Shown here one piece after another: positions 1-9,189 of a stretch of DNA of 36,960 bases. Position 1 is the stretch's first letter. Each line of letters starts with the position of its first letter. A model generated the notes under the pieces. It was not told the origin of the DNA, ran no database searches, and saw only the letters and a program-made list of their open reading frames with translations. The DNA is from an uncultured Prevotellaceae bacterium (lineage in GTDB: Bacteria > Bacteroidota > Bacteroidia > Bacteroidales > Bacteroidaceae): the NCBI GenBank assembly GCA_946185285.1, contig CAMHIS010000021.1, positions 1-36,960 of the forward strand, read 5' to 3'. The translations under genes were made by a program, and so were the position numbers.

Positions 1-2976
1 ACGACCTACAATGCCGACGGAACGACGCAGAAGGTGATGGATGCCGCAGGCTACACCACCACCTACGCCTACGACCAATGTGGCAACATTACCTCGCTGA
101 CCGACGGGCGCAACAACACCACGACCTACGCCTACGACAAGAACAACCAGATTACTTCGCAGACCGACGCCCTCGGCAACGAGACCACCGTCAGCTACGA
201 CAAGGTGGGCAACATCGTCCGCGTGAAGAACGCCAAGAACCAGATCCATGCCTACACCTACGATGCCCTCGGCAATGTGCTCACGCAGACCGACCCGCAG
301 GGTGGCACCTATACCTACACCTACGATGGCAAGGGCAACGTGCTCAGCGTCACCGACCCCATCGGCAACACGCAGACCTTCACTTGGAACGAGAAGAACA
401 AGTTGCTCACCCAGACCAACGCCGCCGGTGAGACCACGACCTACGACTACGACGCGAAGGGCAACCTCACCTCCGTCTTCCAGCCTAACGGCAACGTGCT
501 CCAGTACTTCTATGACCGTCTGGACCGCGTGGAGCAGCTCTCCGACAACATGGGCCTCATCGCCAAATACACCTACGACGGCAACGGCAACCAGCTCACC
601 GTCACCGACGGTCTCGACCGCACGATGACCTACACCTACGATGCGCTGAACCGTCGCACCACCGAGGCCCTGCCCACGGGAGCCACCACTACCTACGCCT
701 ACGACGGTAACAGCAACCTGCTCACCGTCACCGACGCGAAGGGCAACGCCACCACTTACACCTACAGCTCGCTCAACCAGCAGCTCACCCACACCGATGC
801 CCTCAGTGCCAAGACGCAGTTCGAGTACGATGCCAACGGCAACCTCGCCAAGGCTACCGATGCCAAGGGCAACGCCACCACCTACGCCTACGATGCGCTG
901 AACCAGAACACGGCCATCACCTTTGCCAACGGCCTCTCGCTCCAGTACACCTACGACGAGCTGGGCCGCGTCGTGGCCTCCAAGGATCGTGCTGGCCGTG
1001 AGTTCAAGTATGAGTATAACAAACTTGGCAATCTGCTCACCAAGACCTATCCCGACGGCACCACCGACCGCTACACCTACGACGGCATCAGCCGTATGCT
1101 TTCCGCCGTCAACAAGGATGCCACCGTCAATTTTACCTACGACAATGCAGGCCGCCTGTTGAGCGAAACGCTCAATGGCAAGGTGACGAGTTATAGTTAT
1201 GATGTGGCAGCAGGGAAGAGAACGTTGACCTATCCCTCCGGCATGAAGGTGGAAGAGCACCTCAACGCCCGCGACCTCATCACCTCCATCCTGCAGAACG
1301 GCGAGGAGGTGGTAACGATGGCCTACAATGCCGCCGGACAGAAGACCACCCAGGGCTATGCCAACGGCATCACCACCACCTACGGCTACAACGAGAACGG
1401 CTGGCTGTCGAGCATCACCGCTGATCATGACATCATGAGCCTCGAAATGGATTACGACGCCATCGGCAACATGACCCAGCGCCGCGACCTCCTCAACGCC
1501 GACCGTACTGAGAGCTATGGCTACGATGTCATCAGCCAGTTAACCAGTTTCAAGCGCGGCACCACCGTCGATAAGTCCTACCAGTTCGACCTCCTCGGCA
1601 ACCGCGTCAAGGTATTGGAGAACGGCGTCACCACCAACTACACCTCCAACAACGTGAATGCCTACACCAGCATCACCGGCGGACTGAGCTTCACCCCGCA
1701 GTACGACGACAACGGCAATATGCTCAACGATGACAAGCACACCTATGCCTACGACTTCAATAACAAGCTCGTCAGCGTTGATGAAACCGTCGGTACCTAC
1801 AAGTACGACGCCCTCAGCCGCCGCATCGCCAAAAACAACACTTTATTCTATTATGTGGGCGACCAGATGGTGGAAGAGGAAGCGGATGGTGTCACCACGT
1901 CATATCTGTATGGTAATGATATTGACGAAGCATTGCAGATGAAGAAAGGGGATGACAGGTATTATACCCATCTTAATCATATAGGATCAACAATGGCTCT
2001 TACAAATAACACGGGAATAATTCACATAAAGATGGAGTATGATGATTATGGAAAGATATCATTTATAGATAACAATGGTTTAGAAATAAATGACGAAACA
2101 TCTTTTAAAAATAGTCTTTATACAGGAAGAGAGTATGACGGCAATAATTTATATTATTATAGGGCCCGAAGCTTGTATTCATCTTTAGGAAGATTTTTGC
2201 AGCATGATCCTTTACTATATGCTGACGGTTTTAATGATTATAATTATGCAATTAATAATCCCATCAAATATAAGGACCCAAGTGGTAGGATTGTACCTCT
2301 TGTTGCATGGGGTGTTGTTGCTGTTTTAGCATCAATGAATGTAGCAGGATGGAGTACATATTATAATCCAGAAGACAACACATTTAGTTGGAGAAATACA
2401 AGTTCGGGTAAAGTTGCTTACGAAATGACAAAAGCTGGTGCCATCACAGGACTATCAGTGGCTGGTACCATAACAGGAAATCCACAATTGCCTCTGTTAG
2501 CTCTTGGAGTAAGTGCTAATTTTGCTGCATGGGAGAATTATTATGATGAGGATTGTGGTACTTTCTCCCCATTAAATACAACATCAGGAGAAGTCCTCGC
2601 AGACGTTGGAATCAATGTAGCAACAGGAGCTATAGGTAATAAAATAGGTGCATCAAACTATAATGGATTGCAAAAGACAGGATTAAGTGCTTTAAACGGT
2701 TTTTATGGTAGTTCTTTCCAAAGTATAGCAGATGACTATTTTGATAATAATGGAAACATTAATATTCAAAAAGCTATTAATAGTGGCGCTTCTGGTTTTG
2801 TTGGCAGTGTAATTAGTGATGGTGCTGGAAACTATGCTGAACACAGAATTAATTTGGCAAGAAATAAAAATTTAGCAAATAGAACTAAAAGGCAACAGGC
2901 TAATGAAAAGAAAAGAGCCCTGAAGTCAAAACGCAATATGGTAAAGAAATCAAGAAGAGTAAATAGAACTCGATAG
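1..2976 (+). CDS. RHS/YD-repeat protein, 5'-truncated by the window edge
   Basis: The frame is open from base 1, so the true start lies outside the window; a Met codon at 34 is internal. From base 1 to about 1830 the protein is a run of YD repeats (T-Y-x-YD-x-x-G-N-x), the building block of RHS shells that enclose a C-terminal toxin or effector. The RHS core signature follows around 2155-2289 (YYYRARSLYSSLGRFLQHDP ... NPIKYKDPSGR). After it comes a variable tip of about 229 residues with two similar segments (WSTYYNPEDNTFSWRNTSSG and WENYYDEDCGTFSPLNTTSG), Gly/Ala-rich hydrophobic stretches, and a Lys/Arg-rich end. Base composition turns AT-rich near 1840-1930, inside the core, which suggests tip replacement by recombination. 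I see no known nuclease or toxin motif in the tip. No immunity-like gene follows; the next genes encode secreted proteins. Surface or secreted location is inferred from the family. Confidence 0.9.
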   Translation, partial: TTYNADGTTQKVMDAAGYTTTYAYDQCGNITSLTDGRNNTTTYAYDKNNQITSQTDALGNETTVSYDKVGNIVRVKNAKNQIHAYTYDALGNVLTQTDPQGGTYTYTYDGKGNVLSVTDPIGNTQTFTWNEKNKLLTQTNAAGETTTYDYDAKGNLTSVFQPNGNVLQYFYDRLDRVEQLSDNMGLIAKYTYDGNGNQLTVTDGLDRTMTYTYDALNRRTTEALPTGATTTYAYDGNSNLLTVTDAKGNATTYTYSSLNQQLTHTDALSAKTQFEYDANGNLAKATDAKGNATTYAYDALNQNTAITFANGLSLQYTYDELGRVVASKDRAGREFKYEYNKLGNLLTKTYPDGTTDRYTYDGISRMLSAVNKDATVNFTYDNAGRLLSETLNGKVTSYSYDVAAGKRTLTYPSGMKVEEHLNARDLITSILQNGEEVVTMAYNAAGQKTTQGYANGITTTYGYNENGWLSSITADHDIMSLEMDYDAIGNMTQRRDLLNADRTESYGYDVISQLTSFKRGTTVDKSYQFDLLGNRVKVLENGVTTNYTSNNVNAYTSITGGLSFTPQYDDNGNMLNDDKHTYAYDFNNKLVSVDETVGTYKYDALSRRIAKNNTLFYYVGDQMVEEEADGVTTSYLYGNDIDEALQMKKGDDRYYTHLNHIGSTMALTNNTGIIHIKMEYDDYGKISFIDNNGLEINDETSFKNSLYTGREYDGNNLYYYRARSLYSSLGRFLQHDPLLYADGFNDYNYAINNPIKYKDPSGRIVPLVAWGVVAVLASMNVAGWSTYYNPEDNTFSWRNTSSGKVAYEMTKAGAITGLSVAGTITGNPQLPLLALGVSANFAAWENYYDEDCGTFSPLNTTSGEVLADVGINVATGAIGNKIGASNYNGLQKTGLSALNGFYGSSFQSIADDYFDNNGNINIQKAINSGASGFVGSVISDGAGNYAEHRINLARNKNLANRTKRQQANEKKRALKSKRNMVKKSRRVNRTR

Positions 2977-3022
2977 GTTTTTACGGAAACAATAAATGTC
3001 ATTTTTTATGAGATAAAAGAAT

Positions 3023-3100
3023 ATTTCGACACTGTCGGGGATTCCGACGATAAGAAAAACAGCATTTCGACGCTGCCGGGAACTCCGACAAGAAGAACTT
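3023..3100. repeat. Two tandem copies of a ~41-bp unit with small hairpins
   Basis: Two imperfect copies start at 3023 and 3064 with the shared pattern atttcgacRctgYcggg...tccgac. The first contains gtcgg-ggatt-ccgac, a 5-bp stem; the second keeps a weaker version. The repeat fills most of the 153-base gap between the RHS gene and the next gene. No T-run follows, so it is not a classic terminator. Confidence 0.6.
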
Positions 3101-3129
3101 AAACAATTAAAGAACAAAAATTGAAAGAT

Positions 3130-5970
3130 ATGAAAAGAATATTATTATTTTTGTCTATGCTACTCTGCCTCACGGCAGCAAACGCACAGAAAGAATGTGA
3201 TGGCGGTGACAAGAACCCACCAGACCAAAAAGACCCAGATAGACATCACGGCGATGACGGCACAATCACGATGCTGCCATCAGGTGACCCCAACGACCTG
3301 ATAGGCCCGGAGGGCTATGACTCCGTAAGATGGGTGAGCATCTACGACGTGTTGAACTATACCATCCGCTTTGAGAACGCTCCAGAGCTGGCCTTGGCCA
3401 ACGCCCAATACGTGGATGTCCGCTTCGACTTCTGGAACAAGGTAGCCATGCGTGGTTTCGGTCTCGGCACCTTCGGTTTCGCCAACAGGTCATGGACAGT
3501 TGACAAGTCCCCTGCCGCCTACCAAGACCGCTTAGACCTGCGCGACTCCATGCAGATATACGTTGACTTGACGGCAGGCATCGACGTGACCAAGCAGCAA
3601 GGCTTCTGGACCTTCAACTCCATCGACCCAGAGACAGGCACAAACCCCTGGCAGACCGACCGTGGTATGCTGCCCATCAACGACAGCACCCACATCGGCG
3701 AGGGCTTCGTCACTTTCTCCCTGAGACTGCAGGACGACCTGCATACCGGCGATACCGTCAGCATCCAAGCTAAGATTGTCTTCGACCAAAACGATACCAT
3801 CCCCACTAACCGCTGGTGCAACAAGATTGATGCGGGCAACCCGGAGAGCAAGGTAGCCCCCCCTTCTGCCCCCGAGGGGGCTACTATAGACCCTGCAACA
3901 GGAGGGACCTATCAACTTACTTTTACAGCCAAGGATGATGAAGGAGGGTCTGGTGTGAAGCATCTGCTGCTTTATATGGCTAACCACAACGGCATCTATG
4001 AAGAAATTGACACCGTAGCCGTTGACACCATCTTACTATTCCCTGTTGAGGCAGGCAAGCAGTATAAGCTATATACGATAGCCGTTGACAACACCGGCAA
4101 CCGCGAGCCTGCCAAGGAAGAACCCGACGTGATTCTGAACTTCAACCAAGCCCCGACGGACATCGCCCTCAGCGACACCATCTTTCAGGACGACTTGGAG
4201 GCAGGCGGTTTTGTCGGCAAACTGACCTCTGTTGACTCGGAAGACGAAAAGACGTTCACCTACGCCTTGGCCGAGGGTGACGGCGCTATCCATAATGACC
4301 TCTTCCAGATAACGGAAGACCGCTTGGAGATTAAGAACTCGTTCAAGTGCGCCGACGGCGAGTGCTATGAGGTGCGCATCAGCACCACTGATGACGGCGG
4401 ATTGAGTTATTCAAAAGCATTCAAGCTGAATCTGGAAAAAGTATTGGTGAAACCTAAGGCTGATACACTGAAGGTGGATGTCTGCGAAGGTGAGTCGTGC
4501 CTGTTCCATGGTGAGGAGTATGACAAGACGGGCAACTATGCTTTCTCACGCAGCAATGACTATATGTGCGACAGCGTCTATGTACTGGAGCTGACGGTGC
4601 ATAAGCCGCTTGAAATGCCTATTGTAACGGTGGAGGGGACGAAGACACTCGTGTCTTCTGCCGCCAAAGGCAACCAGTGGTTCCGTCAAGACGGTACGGC
4701 GATAGATGGTGAAACCGAGCAGAAGTTCACACCCGAGGAGGACGGTGTTTATTATGTGGCAGCCTCCAATGGGGTTTGCTACTCCGATCCATCTCTGGCC
4801 TACGAGGTAAAGGTTTCGGGCGGTGTCAACCTCGAGTTAGACCTGAAAAAAGGGTGGAACTGGGTATCGTCGAACCTGTCGGAGGCAGAAAACAAGGATG
4901 CCAAGCAGTTCCTAAACCCCATTGAGGCAGCTACTGAGCGTTTTGTGGGCGTGATGGACGAGCTAATCAATGACCCTGTCTATGGACTGACGGGTGGACT
5001 GACCACCATTGCTCCGCAGGACGGCTACAAGCTAAAGGTCAGTGAAAACATCAGTCATGCGTGGACGGGTATCGGCAGTAATCCTGAGACCACCACGATG
5101 AAACTGCATAAGGGCTGGAACTGGATTGGCTATGTGCCCCTTGGCAATCACAGATTGGAAAATGCCTTGGCAAACCTGACTCCGGCTGAGAACGACGTGG
5201 TGAAAGCCATTGATGACTTCTCAACGTTCACTGGCGGTAAGTGGGTAGGCACGCTTACCCAGATGAAGCCAGGCGAGGGTTATATGTATTATGCCACCAA
5301 TGCAGCTGAGTTTAAATATCCGGCGACGAGGGTATTCCCTGTTATGGATGAGCCAAGTCTGTCAAGAGTAAATGTAAGGCGGCCTGGTCCTTGGAATTAC
5401 GATGCTAACGGCTATCCTGACAACACCACCGTTATAGGACGATTGTTTGTAGATGGCGCGCCAACCGTTGAGGGAGCATACACCGTAGGAGCTTTCTGTG
5501 GAGATGAGTGCCGAGGCGTGGGCAAATATGTCGGTGACATCTTGTTCATGACAATTCATGGTACGCTGTCTACAGATCAGCAAGTGACGTTTAAGGCTTG
5601 GGAGAATGCAACGGGCAATGAATATGTCATTAGCGAGACAATCATGTTCCAAGGACAGCAAGAAGGAAGCTACCAGAATCCGATGGCACTTCACGTCAAC
5701 GGAACGACCGATATAGCCCAGACATTAACGGAAAGCTATACCATCTACCCCAAGCCCTTACGCAGTACCCTTTATATCAATGGTGATACTGAGCATATCA
5801 AGACCATCAAGGTCTTGTCGAGTGACGGTGCTGTGAACTTAGCCCAGAACGGCTATTCCGATCAGGGTATTGATGTTAGCGGGCTACAGTCGGGCGTCTA
5901 TGTGGTAGCCATCGTTCTGACAGACGGCAAAGTGTATTATGAAAAAGTGATTAAAGCAACCAACAACTAA
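3130..5970 (+). CDS. Secreted multidomain adhesin-like protein with T9SS sorting domain
   Basis: ATG at 3130 gives a clean signal peptide (MKRILLFLSMLLCLTAANAQ); an in-frame TTG at 3121 would add only three residues. The 946-residue protein is built of modules. First is an N-terminal region of the DPNDLIGPEGYD...YTIRFEN type (about 55-245). A cadherin-like domain follows (about 345-440; NQAPTDIALSD ... TTDDGGLSYSKAF), then an Ig-like stretch. Next are two 'L-KGWNW-V/I' repeats (about 575 and 660), then a module with 'AFCGDECRG' (about 755-860). It ends in a C-terminal sorting domain (about 865-946; YPKPLRSTLYING ... LQSGVYVVAIVLTDGKVYYEKVIK). That tail is typical of type IX secretion substrates, which are moved across the outer membrane and often surface-anchored. 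The 'FCGDECRG' module recurs in the next gene six bases downstream, so the two are likely one operon. A 9-bp inverted repeat sits in a domain linker (3853-3884). Ligand unknown. Confidence 0.85.
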   Translation: MKRILLFLSMLLCLTAANAQKECDGGDKNPPDQKDPDRHHGDDGTITMLPSGDPNDLIGPEGYDSVRWVSIYDVLNYTIRFENAPELALANAQYVDVRFDFWNKVAMRGFGLGTFGFANRSWTVDKSPAAYQDRLDLRDSMQIYVDLTAGIDVTKQQGFWTFNSIDPETGTNPWQTDRGMLPINDSTHIGEGFVTFSLRLQDDLHTGDTVSIQAKIVFDQNDTIPTNRWCNKIDAGNPESKVAPPSAPEGATIDPATGGTYQLTFTAKDDEGGSGVKHLLLYMANHNGIYEEIDTVAVDTILLFPVEAGKQYKLYTIAVDNTGNREPAKEEPDVILNFNQAPTDIALSDTIFQDDLEAGGFVGKLTSVDSEDEKTFTYALAEGDGAIHNDLFQITEDRLEIKNSFKCADGECYEVRISTTDDGGLSYSKAFKLNLEKVLVKPKADTLKVDVCEGESCLFHGEEYDKTGNYAFSRSNDYMCDSVYVLELTVHKPLEMPIVTVEGTKTLVSSAAKGNQWFRQDGTAIDGETEQKFTPEEDGVYYVAASNGVCYSDPSLAYEVKVSGGVNLELDLKKGWNWVSSNLSEAENKDAKQFLNPIEAATERFVGVMDELINDPVYGLTGGLTTIAPQDGYKLKVSENISHAWTGIGSNPETTTMKLHKGWNWIGYVPLGNHRLENALANLTPAENDVVKAIDDFSTFTGGKWVGTLTQMKPGEGYMYYATNAAEFKYPATRVFPVMDEPSLSRVNVRRPGPWNYDANGYPDNTTVIGRLFVDGAPTVEGAYTVGAFCGDECRGVGKYVGDILFMTIHGTLSTDQQVTFKAWENATGNEYVISETIMFQGQQEGSYQNPMALHVNGTTDIAQTLTESYTIYPKPLRSTLYINGDTEHIKTIKVLSSDGAVNLAQNGYSDQGIDVSGLQSGVYVVAIVLTDGKVYYEKVIKATNN
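3853..3884. repeat. C/G-rich inverted repeat inside a coding linker
   Basis: gtagccccc (3853-3861) and gggggctac (3876-3884) are perfect 9-bp arms around a C-rich loop. It encodes the low-complexity linker VAPPSAPEGATI between two domains of the secreted protein. Its C-rich/G-rich style recalls the intergenic repeat near 36777-36866, but common origin is only a guess. Confidence 0.6.
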
Positions 5971-5976
5971 ATTATT

Positions 5977-7101
5977 ATGCGAATACTATATCATATAGGG
6001 ATTGCCTTATTGCTAATAATTGTCTTTGGGGGAAGCGTGCATGCGGAAGACCCTCATTGGACGTTCGACCCTTATGCCTATCAATATGACATGACTGTCT
6101 TTGCAACGGTAACCGCTAATGGGTCTGTTGCTTCTAACTTGTCTGACTATGAGGTTGCAGCCTTTTGCGAAGATGAGTGTCGCGGGATTGCGTCTGTTCA
6201 AACCGTAGGCAGTAACAACTATTGTTACCTGCGCATTCGCAGTAACAGGCAAAGTGGTGAGACGATAACGTTTAAGGTGTATCAAGCATCAACGGCAACG
6301 GAAAGAGTCGTGACCGAACAACAATTAGAGTTCAAATCCCAGAATGCGATTGGGATTCCAAGTAATCCGTATGTACTGGACCTCAAGGTTGTTACGCTTG
6401 ACGAAAACTCAACGACGGCACCAGAACCGACGGAGAACCTGATAAATGTGAGCATACAACGAAGCATCATTGCCAATGTCTGGAATACCATCTGTCTGCC
6501 ATTCACTATGACAAAGGCAATGGTAGAAGAGGTCTTTGGCAGTAATGTGGAATTAGCAGCATTTCAGGGATTCACGACTACCTATAACGACGATGGAGTG
6601 ACTCCGAAAGCAATTGTCCTGAACTTCTCTACTTACACACTTTCAGAGGAGAATGTGTTGACAGCAGGCAAGCCCTTCCTAATCAAGACAAGCAAAAGTA
6701 TGGAAGGCTTCGATGTTAGTAATGTGAAGATATCAAACTCGCTGATACCTACCGAGACCGATGACAATGGTATCCAGGGCAAGTTCGTGGGTACGTTTGT
6801 CAATACAAAGGTGCCTGCCAATGCGCTGTTTATAAACAACGGCCAACTGTGGTACTCTAAAGGCAAGTCGGTTGTGAAGGCTTTCCGAGGCTGGTTTGAA
6901 TTGGGTGCTGTGTTAGGTCAGGAGGGGCACTTCAGTGCAAGACTCCAGATCAATGTTGACGGTGAGACTACGGCTATCGGTGAGATTGATAGAGCGAGAA
7001 ATGTTGCAAATGGGAATGTCTACAATCTCAGTGGCCTGCGTTCAAGCAAGGCAGGAGGGGGCGTGTATATTATTGATGGTAAGAAATACGTAAAAAAGTA
7101 A
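5977..7101 (+). CDS. Secreted protein sharing the 'AFC-DECRG' module with its neighbour
   Basis: Starts at ATG 5977, six bases after the previous stop, with a signal peptide (MRILYHIGIALLLIIVFGGSVHA). Residues about 27-130 form the module seen near the C-terminus of the upstream protein: W-FDPYAYQYDMTVFATV ... YEVAAFCEDECRG ... GETITFKVYQ ... NPYVLDL. The middle (about 150-310) is an all-beta-looking region (IANVWNTICLPFTMT) often seen in Prevotella secreted proteins. The end (VYNLSGLRSSKAGGGVYIIDGKKYVKK) resembles the short 'NLSGxR...GxYIxxGKK' tail of many Prevotella exported proteins, which may be a minimal T9SS-type signal. Function unknown. The shared module and tight spacing suggest the two proteins act together on the cell surface or are paralogous fragments. 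Confidence 0.75.
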   Translation: MRILYHIGIALLLIIVFGGSVHAEDPHWTFDPYAYQYDMTVFATVTANGSVASNLSDYEVAAFCEDECRGIASVQTVGSNNYCYLRIRSNRQSGETITFKVYQASTATERVVTEQQLEFKSQNAIGIPSNPYVLDLKVVTLDENSTTAPEPTENLINVSIQRSIIANVWNTICLPFTMTKAMVEEVFGSNVELAAFQGFTTTYNDDGVTPKAIVLNFSTYTLSEENVLTAGKPFLIKTSKSMEGFDVSNVKISNSLIPTETDDNGIQGKFVGTFVNTKVPANALFINNGQLWYSKGKSVVKAFRGWFELGAVLGQEGHFSARLQINVDGETTAIGEIDRARNVANGNVYNLSGLRSSKAGGGVYIIDGKKYVKK

Positions 7102-7108
7102 GTAGGCT

Positions 7109-7300
7109 ATGAAAAAGATATATATGTCTCCGATAGCGGAAATATTGGAATGTTTAGTGGAAGATACAATTTTGGCAGCCAGTGGCGTGACGAGTAATAA
7201 CGGTATGGACTTTGGCGGCATAGACGAAGAAGGCGATAAGGAAGCCCAAATTCGAATGCTATTCAACAACTCCCAGTTTGATCCATTCCCTTTTGATTGA
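7109..7300 (+). CDS. Small protein of unknown function, 63 aa
   Basis: Begins seven bases after the previous stop and ends just before a strong terminator, so it closes the operon of secreted proteins. The sequence starts MKKIYMSPIAEILECLVEDTILAASG and ends in an acidic, aromatic tail (NNSQFDPFPFD). The MKK-Y-(S/T)P-x-x-E opening recurs in short unannotated proteins of Prevotella and Bacteroides. No signal peptide, membrane helix or known domain is visible. Position, start codon and operon spacing support it as a real gene; its role is not known. Confidence 0.65.
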   Translation: MKKIYMSPIAEILECLVEDTILAASGVTSNNGMDFGGIDEEGDKEAQIRMLFNNSQFDPFPFD

Positions 7301-7341
7301 TGGCAAGTCACTCACAGTGTAATGCTATGCATTTTTCTTTG

Positions 7342-7377
7342 AAAATCCCCGAAACGTTTGGCGTTTCGGGGATTTTT
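7342..7377 (+). terminator. Rho-independent terminator, 15-bp perfect stem
   Basis: Arms 7342-7356 (aaaatccccgaaacg) and 7362-7376 pair without mismatch around the loop tttgg, and the right arm ends in a T-run. It lies 41 bases after the stop of the 63-aa gene and would end the secreted-protein transcript. Confidence 0.93.
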
Positions 7378-7388
7378 GTGTATTTTTG
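7357..7388 (+). promoter_or_regulatory. Bacteroidota-type promoter overlapping the terminator
   Basis: TATTTTTG (7381-7388) matches the -7 consensus TAnnTTTG exactly. TTTG at 7357-7360 lies 20 bases upstream, the expected -33 spacing. The -33 box is the loop of the preceding terminator. The start codon of the next gene is at 7412. Confidence 0.75.
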
Positions 7389-7411
7389 CAGCGTTGTAAG
7401 AATCAGAAACT

Positions 7412-9142
7412 ATGACACCACCTCTTCAGACCACCAAACAACTGCCCCTCGGCATCTCCGACTTCTCCCGCCTTCGCGAGCAGAATTACTACTATGTAGA
7501 CAAAACCATGTTTATCCCCCGGTTAGAGATGACGAGCAGTTATCTGTTCCTCGTCCGACCCCGCCGCTTCGGCAAGTCGCTCCTGCTGAGTATGCTCAAG
7601 GCATACTACGACGTGAACATGAAAGACCGTTTCGACAAGCTGTTCGGCGACTTGTGGATAGGCAGCCATCCCACGGCCTACAGGAACTACTACGCCGTGC
7701 TGCACCTGGACTTCTCTCTGGTGTTCGGGCCGATAGATGAGCTGGCCGACAGTTTCGACAGCTATTGCGGCATGGAGTGCGACAGCTTTGCCCAGCAATA
7801 TGAGCACCTGTTCTACGACGGCTTCTACAAAGACATGAAGGAAGCATCAACAGCAGGCGGGAAGCTCAATCTTATCGGTCGTAAGGCCAAGATGTACCAT
7901 GTTCCCCTCTACCTCATCGTCGATGAGTACGACAACTTCACCAATACCGTGCTGAACCAGCACGGCGAGGACATCTACCACGGCCTGACCCACGGCGAGG
8001 GATTCTATCGCGACATCTTCAAGAGTTTCAAGGCCAACTTCGAGCGGGTGCTGATGCTCGGCGTGAGTCCCGTGACGATGGACGACCTGACGTCGGGCTA
8101 CAACATTGCCACGAACATCACCGCTGATGCTGCGGTCAACCAGATGCTCGGCTTCAGCGAGGATGACGTGCGCGAGATGTTCAACTATTATTCGGAAGCC
8201 GGCTGGATCAAGGGCGACGTCGAAGCGATGATTGAGGAAATGAAACCGTGGTACGACAACTACTGCTTTGCAAAGGAAGGACTGTCTGAAAGTCGTATGT
8301 TCAACAGCGACATGGTACTCTACTACTTAGGAAGCCAAGTAAGGAACGGTCATTCGCCTGACGAGATGGTCAACCCCAACACCCGCACCGACTACCAGAA
8401 GATGAAGAAACTGATACAGATTGACAAGCTGGAGCCGGAGCGCAAGAGCATCATCTACCAGATAGCGGAGCAGGGCTATATCGACAGCCACCTCATGCCT
8501 TACTTCCCTGCTTCGGAGATGGTGAAGTTCGACAACTTCGTCAGCCTGCTGTATTACTATGGTATGCTCACCATCACGGGCACCAACGGCTTTACGCTGC
8601 GCCTTGGCATACCGAACAACAACGTCAGGAAACAGTACTACGGCTACCTGCTGGAAGAGTACGACCGCATCCGCACGGTAAACCACTGGCAGATAGACAA
8701 GGCTTTCCAACAGGCAGCCGTCAGCGGCGACTGGCATCCGCTGCTCCAGACTGTCAGCGACGAATACGAAAAGACTTGTGCCGTGCGCTGTCTGATTGAG
8801 GGCGAGCGAAACATCCAGGGGTTCTTCACCGCCTACTTCTCGCTCTGTCCCTACTACCTCACCGCTCCCGAGCTGGAGCTGAGCCACGGCTACTGTGACT
8901 TCTTCCTGCTGCCCGACCTGCGCCGCTACCCTATGGTGGCTCACTCGTTCATCATCGAACTGAAGTACCTGAAGCAGGAGGCCACAGCCGAGGAGGCCGA
9001 GGTGCAATGGGCAGAGGCCAAGGAGCAGATAACGCGCTACGCGACGGACGAGAAGCTGCGCCTGTTGTGCGGTCCTACCCAGCTGCACCTCGTCGTGGCG
9101 CAGTTCCGCGGACACCAGCTGGCACGGAGCGAAGAACTTTAA
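7412..9142 (+). CDS. AAA-ATPase-like / PD-(D/E)XK nuclease family protein
   Basis: The N-terminal half matches the 'AAA-ATPase-like' family. It opens LPLGISDFSRLREQNYYYVDKT, has a P-loop-like RPRRFGKS (residues 49-56), and a Walker B-like LIVDEYDNF (about 168-176). The C-terminus matches the associated PD-(D/E)XK nuclease-like domain: Asp496 in GYCDFFLLPD and FIIELKYLK with Glu516 and Lys518. At 576 residues it has the usual length of this family, which is present in many copies in Bacteroidota genomes. The biological role is unsettled; proposals for the family include defence or mobile-element links, none shown here. It has its own promoter and ends 47 bases before upp, so upp may be read from the same transcript. 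Family call is firm, role is not. Confidence 0.88.
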   Translation: MTPPLQTTKQLPLGISDFSRLREQNYYYVDKTMFIPRLEMTSSYLFLVRPRRFGKSLLLSMLKAYYDVNMKDRFDKLFGDLWIGSHPTAYRNYYAVLHLDFSLVFGPIDELADSFDSYCGMECDSFAQQYEHLFYDGFYKDMKEASTAGGKLNLIGRKAKMYHVPLYLIVDEYDNFTNTVLNQHGEDIYHGLTHGEGFYRDIFKSFKANFERVLMLGVSPVTMDDLTSGYNIATNITADAAVNQMLGFSEDDVREMFNYYSEAGWIKGDVEAMIEEMKPWYDNYCFAKEGLSESRMFNSDMVLYYLGSQVRNGHSPDEMVNPNTRTDYQKMKKLIQIDKLEPERKSIIYQIAEQGYIDSHLMPYFPASEMVKFDNFVSLLYYYGMLTITGTNGFTLRLGIPNNNVRKQYYGYLLEEYDRIRTVNHWQIDKAFQQAAVSGDWHPLLQTVSDEYEKTCAVRCLIEGERNIQGFFTAYFSLCPYYLTAPELELSHGYCDFFLLPDLRRYPMVAHSFIIELKYLKQEATAEEAEVQWAEAKEQITRYATDEKLRLLCGPTQLHLVVAQFRGHQLARSEEL

Positions 9143-9189
9143 GCTGACAGATTTTATACCAAGAGAATAATAGTAAAAGTCAAGAAATT

